A stretch of 64,000 nt of DNA from positions 1 through 64,000 of the forward strand of contig DKPO01000036.1 of assembly GCA_002471225.1 (NCBI GenBank), written 5' to 3'. Origin of the DNA: Porphyromonadaceae bacterium UBA7332. GTDB lineage: Bacteria > Bacteroidota > Bacteroidia > Bacteroidales > UBA7332. A program made the position numbers and the translations under genes. A model generated the notes under the pieces. It searched no databases. It had not been told where the DNA came from and saw only the letters and a program-made list of their open reading frames with translations. This document shows, piece by piece, positions 20,332 through 29,416 of the stretch. Position 1 is the first letter of the stretch; each line of letters opens with the position of its first letter.

Positions 20332-20377
20332 CAAAATTAGGGATAATAGTTGAATATTCAACTATTATCCCTAATTT
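20332..20377 (-). promoter_or_regulatory. MarR operon promoter inside a perfect 44-bp palindrome
   Basis: Bases 20334-20355 and 20356-20377 are exact inverse complements (44 bp, no mismatch), with centre AGTTGAATATTCAACT. On the minus strand the -33 TTG (20361-20359) and, 19 bases on, the -7 TAATTTTG (20339-20332) lie within it, so a bound dimer would block RNA polymerase. Transcription should start near 20325, 15 bases before the MarR ATG. Confidence 0.85.
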
Positions 20378-20404
20378 ATTAATTATCCGCGTAATCAAAT
20401 AAAA

Positions 20405-20441
20405 AACAGGCTCCTTTATATCTATAATAAGGAAGCCTGTT
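20405..20441 (-). terminator. Terminator of the thioredoxin-fold protein gene
   Basis: Stem AACAGGCT/AGCCTGTT (20405-20412 with 20434-20441) is extended by CCTT/AAGG with a one-base bulge. A run of six A at its left end gives the minus-strand U-tract. Confidence 0.8.
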
Positions 20442-20453
20442 CAAATATTAAAA

Positions 20454-21554
20454 TCATGAATTCTCGAATAATTTGCTAATCTGATTAGCTATATGCTCTC
20501 TCGTGCGCTCATTTGACATATATTGGAGGTTATCTTTAAATAACTGATATCCACGATCCTTTTGAGCAGGGGAGCCTTGTTGTGCGATATATCCAAAGCT
20601 CAACAGGAGGCTGATTCTTGTTTGATCCGTCGAAACCGGAATACATTCATTCAGGATATCCATAAACTTATCTAAGTCATTATTGATTCTCGCTTGAGAT
20701 AAATCGATAATTAGTTTGTTTGCATAAGCATCAGATAGTTTGGCTTGTTTGAATTTACTCAGGCTTTTGTTATAGCTCTCAAGCTTAAAATTTTTATCTT
20801 TCTCATGAGCACCCATAATAAACGGAAATATAGATGGGTAAGATGTTCGTAGAAGCCATAAATTAAAATTCTGTTCACCCATGAGGTTTTTATAATAGTC
20901 TAAATTAGCTAAGACATAATCTATTCGAGGATCTTCCAGGTTCGCAGTTGTAGGGCCTAATACAGACCAATATTCGCTGGATTGTTTTTGCGCGTCACTG
21001 AGTTTATTCCAAACATCAAGAGAAACTGTTGTCAATTCATCATAATTACCTTTATTACTAAGGTAGCTCATATATTTAGAAAGAAACTCTGGAGAATGAT
21101 TGCCACTCTTATATTCATCATCTAATTTTGATGTCCAGTTTTCAGAATTCATTCCTTCAATAACTTTCTTTACAAAGTCGTCCGGAGCAGCTCCACCGAC
21201 AATTCTGTAAAGTTCTTTTCCATTGCCATCCAATAGCAAGAAAGTAGGATAGGCCTTAACACCGTATTTCTTTGCTAACTCAGGACCTTCCCCTTTCTCC
21301 ATGTCAATTTTGATATTGACGAATTTTGAATTAAAGAAATCGGCAACACGGTCTAACGTGAATACGTCATTTGCCATACGTTTACATGGGCCACACCAAG
21401 ATGTATAGCAATCAAGAAAAACAAGCTTGCCCTGATTATCTGCCATCTCAACAACTTCTGATAAGGGTTTGTCTTCAAATTTTACGGATCTGTTTTGTGC
21501 TTCTCCTGCTAAAAAGCAAAGAGCAAAACTTGCAATGAGAATCTGTTTTTTCAT
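20454..21554 (-). CDS. Exported thioredoxin-fold protein
   Basis: The 366-residue protein begins with a signal peptide (MKKQILIASFALCFLAGEAQ). It then has a thioredoxin domain with the redox motif C54-G-P-C57 (YTSWCGPCKRM) and the cis-proline segment AYPTFLLLDG, ending near residue 135. The rest, about 230 residues, is an alpha-helical region without a motif I recognise. Periplasmic thioredoxins of this kind reduce or shuffle disulfides or protect against oxidation, and the Bacteroidales have many. The gene has its own terminator on the left. A membrane reductant partner such as DsbD is not encoded nearby. Confidence 0.87.
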   Translation of the reverse strand: MKKQILIASFALCFLAGEAQNRSVKFEDKPLSEVVEMADNQGKLVFLDCYTSWCGPCKRMANDVFTLDRVADFFNSKFVNIKIDMEKGEGPELAKKYGVKAYPTFLLLDGNGKELYRIVGGAAPDDFVKKVIEGMNSENWTSKLDDEYKSGNHSPEFLSKYMSYLSNKGNYDELTTVSLDVWNKLSDAQKQSSEYWSVLGPTTANLEDPRIDYVLANLDYYKNLMGEQNFNLWLLRTSYPSIFPFIMGAHEKDKNFKLESYNKSLSKFKQAKLSDAYANKLIIDLSQARINNDLDKFMDILNECIPVSTDQTRISLLLSFGYIAQQGSPAQKDRGYQLFKDNLQYMSNERTREHIANQISKLFENS

Positions 21555-21708
21555 TTACTGTCAATTAAAGGTTGTTTCGTAATTTGTGCACAGAGATTAT
21601 TATCTTATGCTACTGGATTGCAAATAAAATGCATTTTTTTATTTATATGCTTATAGAAATATAATATTTTGTCTATTATTTGGGAATATAATGAGATTAT
21701 AATAAAAT

Positions 21709-21748
21709 AAACAGGAGCCAAGCAGAGATTTCTGCTTGGCTCCTGTTT
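21709..21748 (-). terminator. Terminator of the patatin-barrel gene
   Basis: A perfect 18-bp stem (21709-21726 with 21731-21748) with loop GATT lies 20 bases after the stop. The minus-strand tail is TTTATTTTATT. Confidence 0.85.
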
Positions 21749-21768
21749 AACTATTAAAAGGAAGAATG

Positions 21769-23967
21769 TTAGAAATAATAGCCCAGATTTACATAAAATC
21801 CAACTCGCTTAACATGGTTGGAGTAACTAAATTGAGCACTTAATGGACCTATAGGGGAGTCATAGCTATATTTAAGTCCCAAGGACCAGGTATTTCGGCC
21901 ATTATCAAAAGAACTAAGATCTTTAGCGTCATGCCCATAATAACCATACGCGAAAACATATTGATTCTTCATGAATTCATAACGAAGGTCTAGTTTAGCC
22001 ATTAATAAAGAATTATTGAAGACCTGAACACCTCTGACACCTGGAAAAGCTATTTGCTGAGGCAAATAACGTCCATTCATCTCACCACCTACATAGTTCT
22101 GATAAATAGCAGGAATATCATCACCAATCAAGACACGTCCCATCACGCCGGGAATAGCATAAAAACGTTTAGTCAGCTCAATTGGTAATTCATAATTCAG
22201 ACTTAATGCAATCTGCGGACCATTATCTTGATATTGATAAAAGTTGTCAGTATAAATTTCAGCTTTAGCCATTCCCTTCGTTCCTTTTTTCGGGAAATAC
22301 TCATTATCATATGAGTTAATACCAATTTCTGCGAAGTAATTGAAGAAAGATTCGCTGTTGATAGGAACGGGGTTGTTATCCGTATTGTATAAATTGCTGG
22401 ATTTATTAAAATGCTCCCATCTGATACCGACATTAAATAAAAAAGCCTCAAGCCACATACCATATTTTATATCGGCGCTCTGCCATAGAAATGAAATATC
22501 ATCACGTTTGTGTCTTCCTGAATAAAGCAAGAAATCATGATAACCGATATTATAAGAAGCACCTAAAGAACTTTTATAATTTGGACGCCATTCCCCTTTT
22601 ATATTCAGATATGGATTGGTGCTCAGTTTTCCTGTTCCGGATAAACGCCATCCTGAAAGAAAATTCTGATAAAGCGTAGTGTTTAAAATAAGAGAAGCCA
22701 TTTCTTCTGTATCGAAGCGCAACCCTAAATTCAAATGATTTAACGGCTGCTCCTTAAGATTAAAAATCAAATCATAAGGTCCATTAAGTTTGCCATCTAA
22801 TTTATACGTACAAGTTGAAAAGATAGCCATGCCGTCAAACATAGCAATCGCTTCATCAATGTCATCCAGACTGATATAAGCATTCTCTTTTAGATTGATC
22901 TTTCTGCGTAAGAAATTTTCAGTGTTTTGAGATACTCCCGAAATGCTGATGTCTTTAATATATAGCTTTTCTCCTTTACGAATGTGCGCAGACTCAGGAA
23001 CAGTTTCATATACTATATCGGTCGTATCACCATATATTTCTTTTTTTAATTTCAGGATATCATCCCAATGACTTCTTGCAGCAGCTAATCCACGATTATA
23101 CATAGTATCCATTGATGCAGCATTAAAGTCCATAGCCGAGTATCCCTTAAGATCAGGATTTAAATATAAATCTAATCCTTTAAGGTTCTCATCATACATT
23201 GCTTTACCGGTCATGTCGGTCAGGGTATTTATTAAACCTCCAATCGACATTAAGTCTTTATAAGGTGTTTTACCTGTTGAAAGGTCAATACCGATAAGAA
23301 TGTCAGGTTTGAAGCCCTTTACAACATCAGTTGGGAAATTATTAAGTACACCGCCATCGACCAAAACCATACTGTCAAGCTGAACTGGAATAAAAACTCC
23401 CGGGATTGACATACTCGAACGCATGTTTAGAGGTAATGATCCCTGATCTAAAACAACAGAATTTTCCTCTGCTAAATTAGTAGCAACGCATTTGAATGGC
23501 AAGGGGAGACTGTCGAATGTGCTCATATTATGATATCCGACAGTAAGACCAGAAAATAAATTCAATATATTCTGCCCATTAATAATACCTGCCGGTATAT
23601 CTAATTTTTTATTACTTTTAAAAGGAATACTGATAACGTATCTACCATCAATATCTCTGGCTCTCAATGATTTTCGGGATTGCGGTGTCGTGTTGCTTAA
23701 TAAAACCTTCCAATCTAAAATCTGAATTAAACTATCCAGATCATGTGCATTGTAGCCAATTGAATATAGTCCTCCCACAATGGCACCAATACTTGTACCT
23801 GCAATATAGTCGATTGGAATTTCAGCTTCTTCAAGCACTTTTAATACTCCGATATGAGCTGCCCCTTTAGCGCCACCACCACCAAGAACAAGGCCTACTG
23901 TTTTGCGTTCCTTAGCAGATAAAGAGAGGGTTAAGAGAATAAAAAAGAATGATATTAACTTTCGCAT
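21769..23967 (-). CDS. Patatin-like phospholipase fused to an outer-membrane barrel
   Basis: The 732-residue protein has a signal peptide (about residues 1-18) followed by a patatin domain. The oxyanion hole is GGGGAKG at 29-35, the nucleophile Ser59 is in GTSIG, and the catalytic Asp204 is in DGG. After residue 320 there is a POTRA-like segment (YIKDISISGVSQNTENFLRRKI), then a C-terminal region of alternating beta strands ending in NLGYYF, typical of Omp85/BamA-type barrels. The layout resembles the PlpD group of type Vd autotransporters, in which the barrel exports the lipase. The expected activity is phospholipase A or lysophospholipase at the cell surface. All catalytic residues are intact. 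It is a single-gene unit. Confidence 0.9.
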   Translation of the reverse strand: MRKLISFFFILLTLSLSAKERKTVGLVLGGGGAKGAAHIGVLKVLEEAEIPIDYIAGTSIGAIVGGLYSIGYNAHDLDSLIQILDWKVLLSNTTPQSRKSLRARDIDGRYVISIPFKSNKKLDIPAGIINGQNILNLFSGLTVGYHNMSTFDSLPLPFKCVATNLAEENSVVLDQGSLPLNMRSSMSIPGVFIPVQLDSMVLVDGGVLNNFPTDVVKGFKPDILIGIDLSTGKTPYKDLMSIGGLINTLTDMTGKAMYDENLKGLDLYLNPDLKGYSAMDFNAASMDTMYNRGLAAARSHWDDILKLKKEIYGDTTDIVYETVPESAHIRKGEKLYIKDISISGVSQNTENFLRRKINLKENAYISLDDIDEAIAMFDGMAIFSTCTYKLDGKLNGPYDLIFNLKEQPLNHLNLGLRFDTEEMASLILNTTLYQNFLSGWRLSGTGKLSTNPYLNIKGEWRPNYKSSLGASYNIGYHDFLLYSGRHKRDDISFLWQSADIKYGMWLEAFLFNVGIRWEHFNKSSNLYNTDNNPVPINSESFFNYFAEIGINSYDNEYFPKKGTKGMAKAEIYTDNFYQYQDNGPQIALSLNYELPIELTKRFYAIPGVMGRVLIGDDIPAIYQNYVGGEMNGRYLPQQIAFPGVRGVQVFNNSLLMAKLDLRYEFMKNQYVFAYGYYGHDAKDLSSFDNGRNTWSLGLKYSYDSPIGPLSAQFSYSNHVKRVGFYVNLGYYF

Positions 23968-24156
23968 GTTTATTTTTTTCTTAATAAATACACTATTAAA
24001 TTTTATCTTAAAAACAAGAATCTCTAGTTTAGGTTCAAGTTAAATCCTATATTTATCTAAATTTTATTTATGAGCATAATTCGCAAAAAAAGATAAATAA
24101 ATTAATTGTTAGTTTCAGTAATTTCTAATTGCAAATATATAAACTTTGTGGGTAAT

Positions 24157-24735
24157 TTATTCGATCGTTTCTGAAATTACTGATAGCAATTTTTGATAGG
24201 TCGAGTCAGTATACCCAATTCCCTGATATACAATTTTACCTTCAGGCGAAATAACAAAATTACGTGGAAATGCAGAATAAGCGAATTTATTGAAAGAGTC
24301 TCCTGTGGGATCCCTGAATAGCTCAAATTTAATATCAGCAGATTTTTTAAATTTGGCCAGTTCTTCAGGAGAAACATTTGGACCAACTGATATAAATGCA
24401 AATTTGTTCGAAGGATATTTACCCAAAAGCTCATTTTCTATTCTTTTGAGTTCGCGTTTACATGGTCCGCATGAAGTTATCCAGAAATTAATAACTAACG
24501 TTTTATTCGCAAAATCAGAATTTGTATAATCCTTATTATCTTCACCTCGGAATATAAAAAGGGGAACAGGGTCTCCTATATCTGTCTGAGTATCGTCAAT
24601 TGTTCTGACTTTGATGATTTTACCCGTATCTGTAGTAATTTCCCGTTCAATATATTTGATTTTTTTCTCCGATGACTGAGAAAAGGCTGAAAGGAATGAA
24701 GCTAAAATGAAAATAACCAGAAGTAATGTTTTCAT
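24157..24735 (-). CDS. TlpA/ResA-like exported thiol-disulfide oxidoreductase
   Basis: This 192-residue protein has a signal peptide (MKTLLLVIFILASFLSAFSQ) and a thioredoxin-like domain. The active site is C89-G-P-C92 (FWITSCGPCKRE) and the cis-proline region FPRNFVISPEGKIV is near residue 160. These AhpC/TSA-type periplasmic oxidoreductases keep partner cysteines reduced, for example in cytochrome c maturation, or deal with peroxide. The domain fills the protein with no extra region, unlike the larger thioredoxin at 20454. It starts far from the patatin gene, so it is probably its own unit. No terminator was found after its stop. The exact partner is unknown. Confidence 0.88.
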   Translation of the reverse strand: MKTLLLVIFILASFLSAFSQSSEKKIKYIEREITTDTGKIIKVRTIDDTQTDIGDPVPLFIFRGEDNKDYTNSDFANKTLVINFWITSCGPCKRELKRIENELLGKYPSNKFAFISVGPNVSPEELAKFKKSADIKFELFRDPTGDSFNKFAYSAFPRNFVISPEGKIVYQGIGYTDSTYQKLLSVISETIE

Positions 24736-25072
24736 ATTATTAGTATTTCGCAGAATGATCTTTTGTTATTCACTTTATATAAAAACCCTTTTGTTTCTAC
24801 TTTTGTTTAATCAATACAAGAAAAATTTAATTTAAAATTAGAATATTCAGGTATCGGCTATTGTATGGCTAGTGATAATAAATAGCAAAATGGATATTAA
24901 TAGATTGAAAATCTATCATTTTGTCATTAAAAAAAGTATCAGATTCAGGAACAAATATGAGAGATATAAAAGCAAATATATAAATAAAATAAAGGAATAT
25001 CTATAGATTTAGAAGAGTTATTATCTAAAATAATATTATACTGAACCGGAATATATACTTCCTATAAAATTA
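24736..25072. other. AT-rich non-coding region between tlpA-like gene and repeat array
   Basis: No gene or RNA was recognised. It should contain the promoter of the minus-strand TlpA-like gene near 24740-24800, though no clear match to the Bacteroides consensus is visible. Confidence 0.45.
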
Positions 25073-25148
25073 ATACGTATATTGTGATCTTTAAATACGT
25101 ATATAATTGCTTCCAGATACGTATATAAATATAATTACATACGTATAT
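25073..25148 (+). repeat. Array of four ATACGTATAT motifs at exact 22-bp spacing
   Basis: The 10-mer ATACGTATAT starts at 25073, 25095, 25117 and 25139, each exactly 22 bases apart, with mostly unrelated spacer sequence. The same array, partly decayed, occurs at 52480. Such phased direct repeats are typical binding arrays, and they lie about 250-325 bases before the TcyP-like gene start. Confidence 0.85.
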
Positions 25149-25398
25149 AAATTTGAAAAGAACAGAAGAAAAATAAGAAAATTAAGAGTGTTATGGTAAT
25201 TACTTATGGATGTGAAGGTTACGAAAATAGCTATGTTGAGGTTGTATAGAATATATTAGGTTGAATTATTTTACAAGCCTGGGAAATTCAATTAGAGAAA
25301 GTCAAAATGTCAGGTATTATTCGATAATTTAAACATTTTGATAGATAATACAGAAGGGTATTTTATAATTAAAAACGTAAATTTTAAAGACTGTTTAT

Positions 25399-26793
25399 AT
25401 GGTATATATTATTGTTAATCTAATCATTTTCATAGCGATGGTAAGCATATTAATCATTATGCAAAAACGCTATATCAAGTTTTCGAAGAGAGTATTTCTT
25501 GCACTAGGTCTTGGCGTTGTCGGCGGACTTCTGATGCAGCTACTTTATGGTTCGGATGAATTTGTTATGAAGGGGACTTTAGAGTGGATAAATATTGTAG
25601 GACAAGGTTATGTCAGATTACTGCAAATGATAGTCATGCCTTTGGTTATGATATCTATAATGTCAGCAATTATTAACTTAAAAGAAGGAGGTAAGGATCT
25701 TGGAAAGATGACATCATCTGTGATCGGGATACTTATAGCAACAGCAATGATAGCAGCGGTCGTAGGGATTGTTACAGCAAACCTCTTCCATCTGAACGCT
25801 GAAGGTCTTGCAATGGGAGCAAATGAAGCTGCAAGAGCAGGTTATCTGGAGTCAAAACTAGTAGATTTAAATCAAACGTCCTTTGCTTCACGGTTGATTA
25901 ATATGATTCCAACAAATCCTTTTATGGATATGACAGGTAGTAGGGATACATCTACTATCGGAGTGGTTATATTTTCAGCTTTTCTCAGTGTTGCTGCTTT
26001 AGGAATAGCCAAAAAGAAACCTCAATCATTCGGTTTCTTTAAAGACTTAATAAATTCTTTGCATGATGTCATTATGAGGCTTGTGACACTAATACTCAGA
26101 TTGACTCCTTATGGTGTGATTGCTCTAATGATAAATGTTGTTGCAACAAGTAGTTTGTCCGATATATTAAGTTTAGGGCAATTCATTATTGCTTCTTATG
26201 TGGCTCTGATTGCTATGTTTATTATCCATTTAGTCATAATAGGTGGATTTAAATTAAACCCTATTATATATCTGAAAAAGGTTATACCGGTTTTAACCTT
26301 TGCGTTTACTTCCAGAAGCAGCGCCGGAACAATACCTATAAATATTGAAACACAAATAGATAAACTGGGGGTAGAAGAAGGGACTGCTAATATATCAGCT
26401 TCTCTGGGCGCTTCGATAGGGCAAAATGGCTGTGCAGCAATATATCCTGCTATGCTTGCTGTAATGATAGCTCCGACGGTTGGTATTTCACCTTTTGATA
26501 TGGAGTTTATTCTAAAATTGATTATCATCATAGCGATTAGCTCCTTCGGTGTTGCCGGAGTAGGTGGCGGAGCAACCTTTGCAGCGCTCATTGTTCTTTC
26601 ATCTATGAATTTACCGGTTGCACTTGTGGGACTTCTTATTTCGATTGAACCACTGATAGATATGGGTAGAACATTGTTAAATGTCAACGGTGCCATGACA
26701 ACAGGAGTTGTTACTTCTCAAATAATGGGAACTTTAGATAAAGACGTTTATAATAATACCGGTCAACAGAATGACCATTCTGCAGAACTCTAA
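25399..26793 (+). CDS. TcyP-like dicarboxylate/amino acid:cation symporter
   Basis: The 464-residue protein is a DAACS/GltP-fold transporter with 8 or more transmembrane helices and two re-entrant loops. The serine-rich loop SSRSSAGTIPIN is near residue 310, and the substrate-binding segment DMGRTLLNVNGAMTTGVV is near 430. The long N-terminal helix followed by a basic KRYIKFSKRV stretch matches the E. coli YdjN/TcyP L-cystine importer group more closely than glutamate or succinate carriers, so cystine is the best guess. It is a single-gene unit with its own terminator and with a striking 22-bp repeat array upstream, which is probably its control region. Family is secure, substrate moderate. 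Confidence 0.88.
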   Translation: MVYIIVNLIIFIAMVSILIIMQKRYIKFSKRVFLALGLGVVGGLLMQLLYGSDEFVMKGTLEWINIVGQGYVRLLQMIVMPLVMISIMSAIINLKEGGKDLGKMTSSVIGILIATAMIAAVVGIVTANLFHLNAEGLAMGANEAARAGYLESKLVDLNQTSFASRLINMIPTNPFMDMTGSRDTSTIGVVIFSAFLSVAALGIAKKKPQSFGFFKDLINSLHDVIMRLVTLILRLTPYGVIALMINVVATSSLSDILSLGQFIIASYVALIAMFIIHLVIIGGFKLNPIIYLKKVIPVLTFAFTSRSSAGTIPINIETQIDKLGVEEGTANISASLGASIGQNGCAAIYPAMLAVMIAPTVGISPFDMEFILKLIIIIAISSFGVAGVGGGATFAALIVLSSMNLPVALVGLLISIEPLIDMGRTLLNVNGAMTTGVVTSQIMGTLDKDVYNNTGQQNDHSAEL

Positions 26794-26798
26794 AACCC

Positions 26799-26846
26799 AA
26801 AAAGGTTATATGATAGTAACTAATACTATTCATATAACCTTTTTTG
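26799..26846 (+). terminator. Terminator of the TcyP-like gene
   Basis: A long stem with a single bulge joins 26799-26818 and 26825-26845, beginning AAAAAGGTTATATGA and ending in a T-run, six bases after the stop. Confidence 0.85.
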
Positions 26847-26944
26847 TATATCAACATTATTTTATTGATTGGACAAACAGATTTTATGAGCCTTAATGGA
26901 TATTTAGAACTACTACCGATGAAGATTTGAAAATATATATTTCC

Positions 26945-26983
26945 GTTCGATTAGCTGCTTTTATCAGAAGTAGCTAATCGAGC
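26945..26983. other. 16-bp hairpin upstream of the unknown 454-residue protein
   Basis: GTTCGATTAGCTGCTT (26945-26960) pairs with 26968-26983 with two G-U pairs around a loop of seven bases. No U-tract follows on the plus strand, so a simple terminator is unlikely. It may be a regulatory structure or the dyad of an operator. Confidence 0.5.
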
Positions 26984-27088
26984 GTATTTGATGATCAGTA
27001 TAAGCAATGATAAAATTGTAGAAATAAAAGAGAATGCTAAATGAAATATATATCTTTGAAGTTTAAATGAAATAAAAAAAACGATTCT

Positions 27089-28453
27089 ATGTCACATCAA
27101 AAAATAACCCCGGAAAAATATATTATAACACGTGCAAGAACTTTACCTATTTGTGAAGTTCTAGTTAATGACGATTGGGAAACTTTGGGCTATGCAACAG
27201 TATTTGTAGCAAGAGCTCATAAAAGTGGAAATCTGACATTAGGAATATATTTTCTTGATTTATACTTGCTGGGTATTACAAAAACGAGTGTGTTTTTTAA
27301 TATTACTCCAGATTCATATAAAGAGCTTAAATCCAGATTTTCGAATATAAACTTAGTAGAGGCGGATTATGTGACTATGCATAATCTGATACTTGGTATT
27401 GAAGAATATGCAAATGATTATGGATTTAAACCTCATAATGAATATAAATTGTCCAAATATATTTTGGAGGAAGACACTGAGGACATTCCATTAATGGAGT
27501 TTGAATTCGGGAAGAATGGTAAACCATTTCTTGCAGTTGAAACATTTGCGGAGTTAAAGAGATTACTTCCGATATTACAGAAGCATGCCGGAAATGACTA
27601 TGATTATCTTGTAAAAGAAAGCCCGGATAAAAATGTCAGTCATTATGATCTAAAAAATCTTCATAATGAACTTTCATTAGAGAACACAATCTTATATGAG
27701 CTGTTTGATATAAAGAACAAAGCCGGTTTTACAAATGAATTCCTTCAAAAGATCTCTGTGCTCGAGAAGAATTCATTAGCTGAGGATTTACATAAGATTA
27801 CTCTATATGAAGTAAAACGTGCCAGAAACGCAATAATTAGCTCGGATACATACTGGTTAAGCCAATATAGTTCATATACGCTTCTTCATGTTTTAATGCT
27901 AATAGAATATCTGAAATTGAGTTCTAATGTGAAAGATATGCTTTATATTCTTTCTCAGGATTTTGAATTCCAGGACCTATACTTTGGGGATATTGAATCC
28001 TATATATATATTGGTAATATTATTATGGCTTCAGAAAAAAACATGAATGATTTAGCCACATTTATGAAGCAAAAAGTTAATAATAATTGGGCTAAAACAG
28101 CAATTATCATTGGCCTTAATATTGTTTGCGCTCTGCAACCGGAGAGAAGAAGTGAAATCTTGGAATGGTGTAAATATCTTCTGAATTACTATATAGTGTA
28201 TTCAAAAGATGATCTACGTCGCTACTCTTCAGAGATAAATGCAATTATTGCATTATTGATAGAGATAAAAGGAGTAGAGGTAAAAGATTTGGTTATCGAA
28301 GTATATGATAAGGATTTAATTGATATTGAATTATCGGGAGATCTCAAAGAAATATTAGATGATATTGATAACCCTGAAGAATTCTACTTGCCAAAAAGTT
28401 TTGAAGAATTCAACTATGAAGAGAAATATCAACATATAGGAATCAAGAAATAA
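27089..28453 (+). CDS. Conserved-looking protein of unknown function (454 aa)
   Basis: No established function is recognised. The N-terminal third is a compact alpha/beta region (ARTLPICEVLVNDDWETLGY, then GNLTLGIYFLDLYLLGITKT) seen in hypothetical proteins of this phylum. It contains a very acidic stretch LEEDTEDIPLMEFEFGKNGKP near residue 130 (20 residues or fewer cited here by outline). The C-terminal two thirds look alpha-helical, like a TPR or HEAT-type solenoid, without clear consensus repeats. There is no signal peptide or membrane helix. A -7-like TATCTTTG lies at 27051-27058. A hairpin separates it from NAD kinase, which follows 66 bases on. A cytoplasmic binding or scaffold role is possible but unproven. 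Confidence 0.8.
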   Translation: MSHQKITPEKYIITRARTLPICEVLVNDDWETLGYATVFVARAHKSGNLTLGIYFLDLYLLGITKTSVFFNITPDSYKELKSRFSNINLVEADYVTMHNLILGIEEYANDYGFKPHNEYKLSKYILEEDTEDIPLMEFEFGKNGKPFLAVETFAELKRLLPILQKHAGNDYDYLVKESPDKNVSHYDLKNLHNELSLENTILYELFDIKNKAGFTNEFLQKISVLEKNSLAEDLHKITLYEVKRARNAIISSDTYWLSQYSSYTLLHVLMLIEYLKLSSNVKDMLYILSQDFEFQDLYFGDIESYIYIGNIIMASEKNMNDLATFMKQKVNNNWAKTAIIIGLNIVCALQPERRSEILEWCKYLLNYYIVYSKDDLRRYSSEINAIIALLIEIKGVEVKDLVIEVYDKDLIDIELSGDLKEILDDIDNPEEFYLPKSFEEFNYEEKYQHIGIKK

Positions 28454-28457
28454 AATT

Positions 28458-28497
28458 AAATGGAAAGAGTGTTGGATTACCGACATTCTTTCCATTT
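28458..28497 (+). terminator. Hairpin between the unknown gene and NAD kinase
   Basis: A 15-bp stem with one mismatch (28458-28472 with 28483-28497) sits between the two genes. The tail is only TTTGAATAT, so termination may be partial. Confidence 0.55.
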
Positions 28498-28519
28498 GAA
28501 TATAAAGTAAAGCGCAATT

Positions 28520-29416
28520 ATGAAAATAGCGATTTTTGGAAATACTTATGCTGAACAAGATAGAAGTGCTTATCTTGATTTTTTAAACATATTGGCAGAA
28601 TATGACTGCCGTATTTCTATGGAACATGATTATTATCAGTTTTTGCAAGAAGCGCAAGGTATCGATCTGTCCGAAATAGAAGTCATCTCTAAGAATGGTG
28701 ATGTTAATGCTGATTATATTTTCAGTATCGGGGGAGATGGTACATTACTTCGAGTGGTTGAGCGAACTGCAGAATATAATATTCCGGTTTTAGGAATTAA
28801 TGTAGGACGCTTAGGTTTTCTTGCAGATTGCCCTATAGATGAAATAAGAGAAATGATGGAAGCGATCAATTCAGGAGATATTGAAATAGATGAACGGAGC
28901 CTTATTCATCTGACTTCAACCTCAGAATTTGATTCTAATCCATATGCTCTAAATGAAATAGCAATTCTTAAGCAAGATAATTCTTCAATGATTACTATCC
29001 ATTGCTGGATCGACGGTGAATATGTAAATGCCTATCAGGCAGATGGCTTGATTATAGCGACACCTACAGGATCGACGGCATATTCATTAAGCGTCGGAGG
29101 ACCGATAATGATACCGGATTCGAATAGTTTGATTATAGCGCCTGTAGCATCACATAGTTTGAGCGTACGTCCGCTGGTTATTTCTTTCGAAAGCAAAATC
29201 GTATTGAAAATACAGGGGAGATGCAGGCACTATCTGGCAGCGATAGATGGCCGCTCAGAAGTGTTTGATCTCACAACAGAATTAATGATCAAAAAATCAG
29301 GACGAAAAGCCTTATTATTAAAAAAGAAAGGCTATTCGTTCTATAATACTTTGAGGAATAAGCTAATGTGGGGAGCTGATATTCGGGTTACGCCTCCTCA
29401 GGGCTATCATTTATAG
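28520..29416 (+). CDS. nadK: NAD(+) kinase
   Basis: This cytoplasmic enzyme phosphorylates NAD to NADP using ATP or polyphosphate (EC 2.7.1.23). The catalytic GGDGT motif is at 71-75, with Asp73. The conserved NVGRLGFLAD segment follows at about 94-103, and TPTGSTAYSLSVGGP, which binds NAD, is near 180-194. At 298 residues it has the usual length, with the expected C-terminal domain. Its last 29 bases overlap, tail to tail, the 3' end of the MlaF-like gene on the other strand, and no terminator separates them. Assignment is firm. Confidence 0.96.
   Translation: MKIAIFGNTYAEQDRSAYLDFLNILAEYDCRISMEHDYYQFLQEAQGIDLSEIEVISKNGDVNADYIFSIGGDGTLLRVVERTAEYNIPVLGINVGRLGFLADCPIDEIREMMEAINSGDIEIDERSLIHLTSTSEFDSNPYALNEIAILKQDNSSMITIHCWIDGEYVNAYQADGLIIATPTGSTAYSLSVGGPIMIPDSNSLIIAPVASHSLSVRPLVISFESKIVLKIQGRCRHYLAAIDGRSEVFDLTTELMIKKSGRKALLLKKKGYSFYNTLRNKLMWGADIRVTPPQGYHL

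Noticed and set aside
26196..26696. 166-residue minus-strand frame opposite the TcyP-like gene
   Set aside because: The TcyP frame is complete with family motifs; the opposite frame has none.
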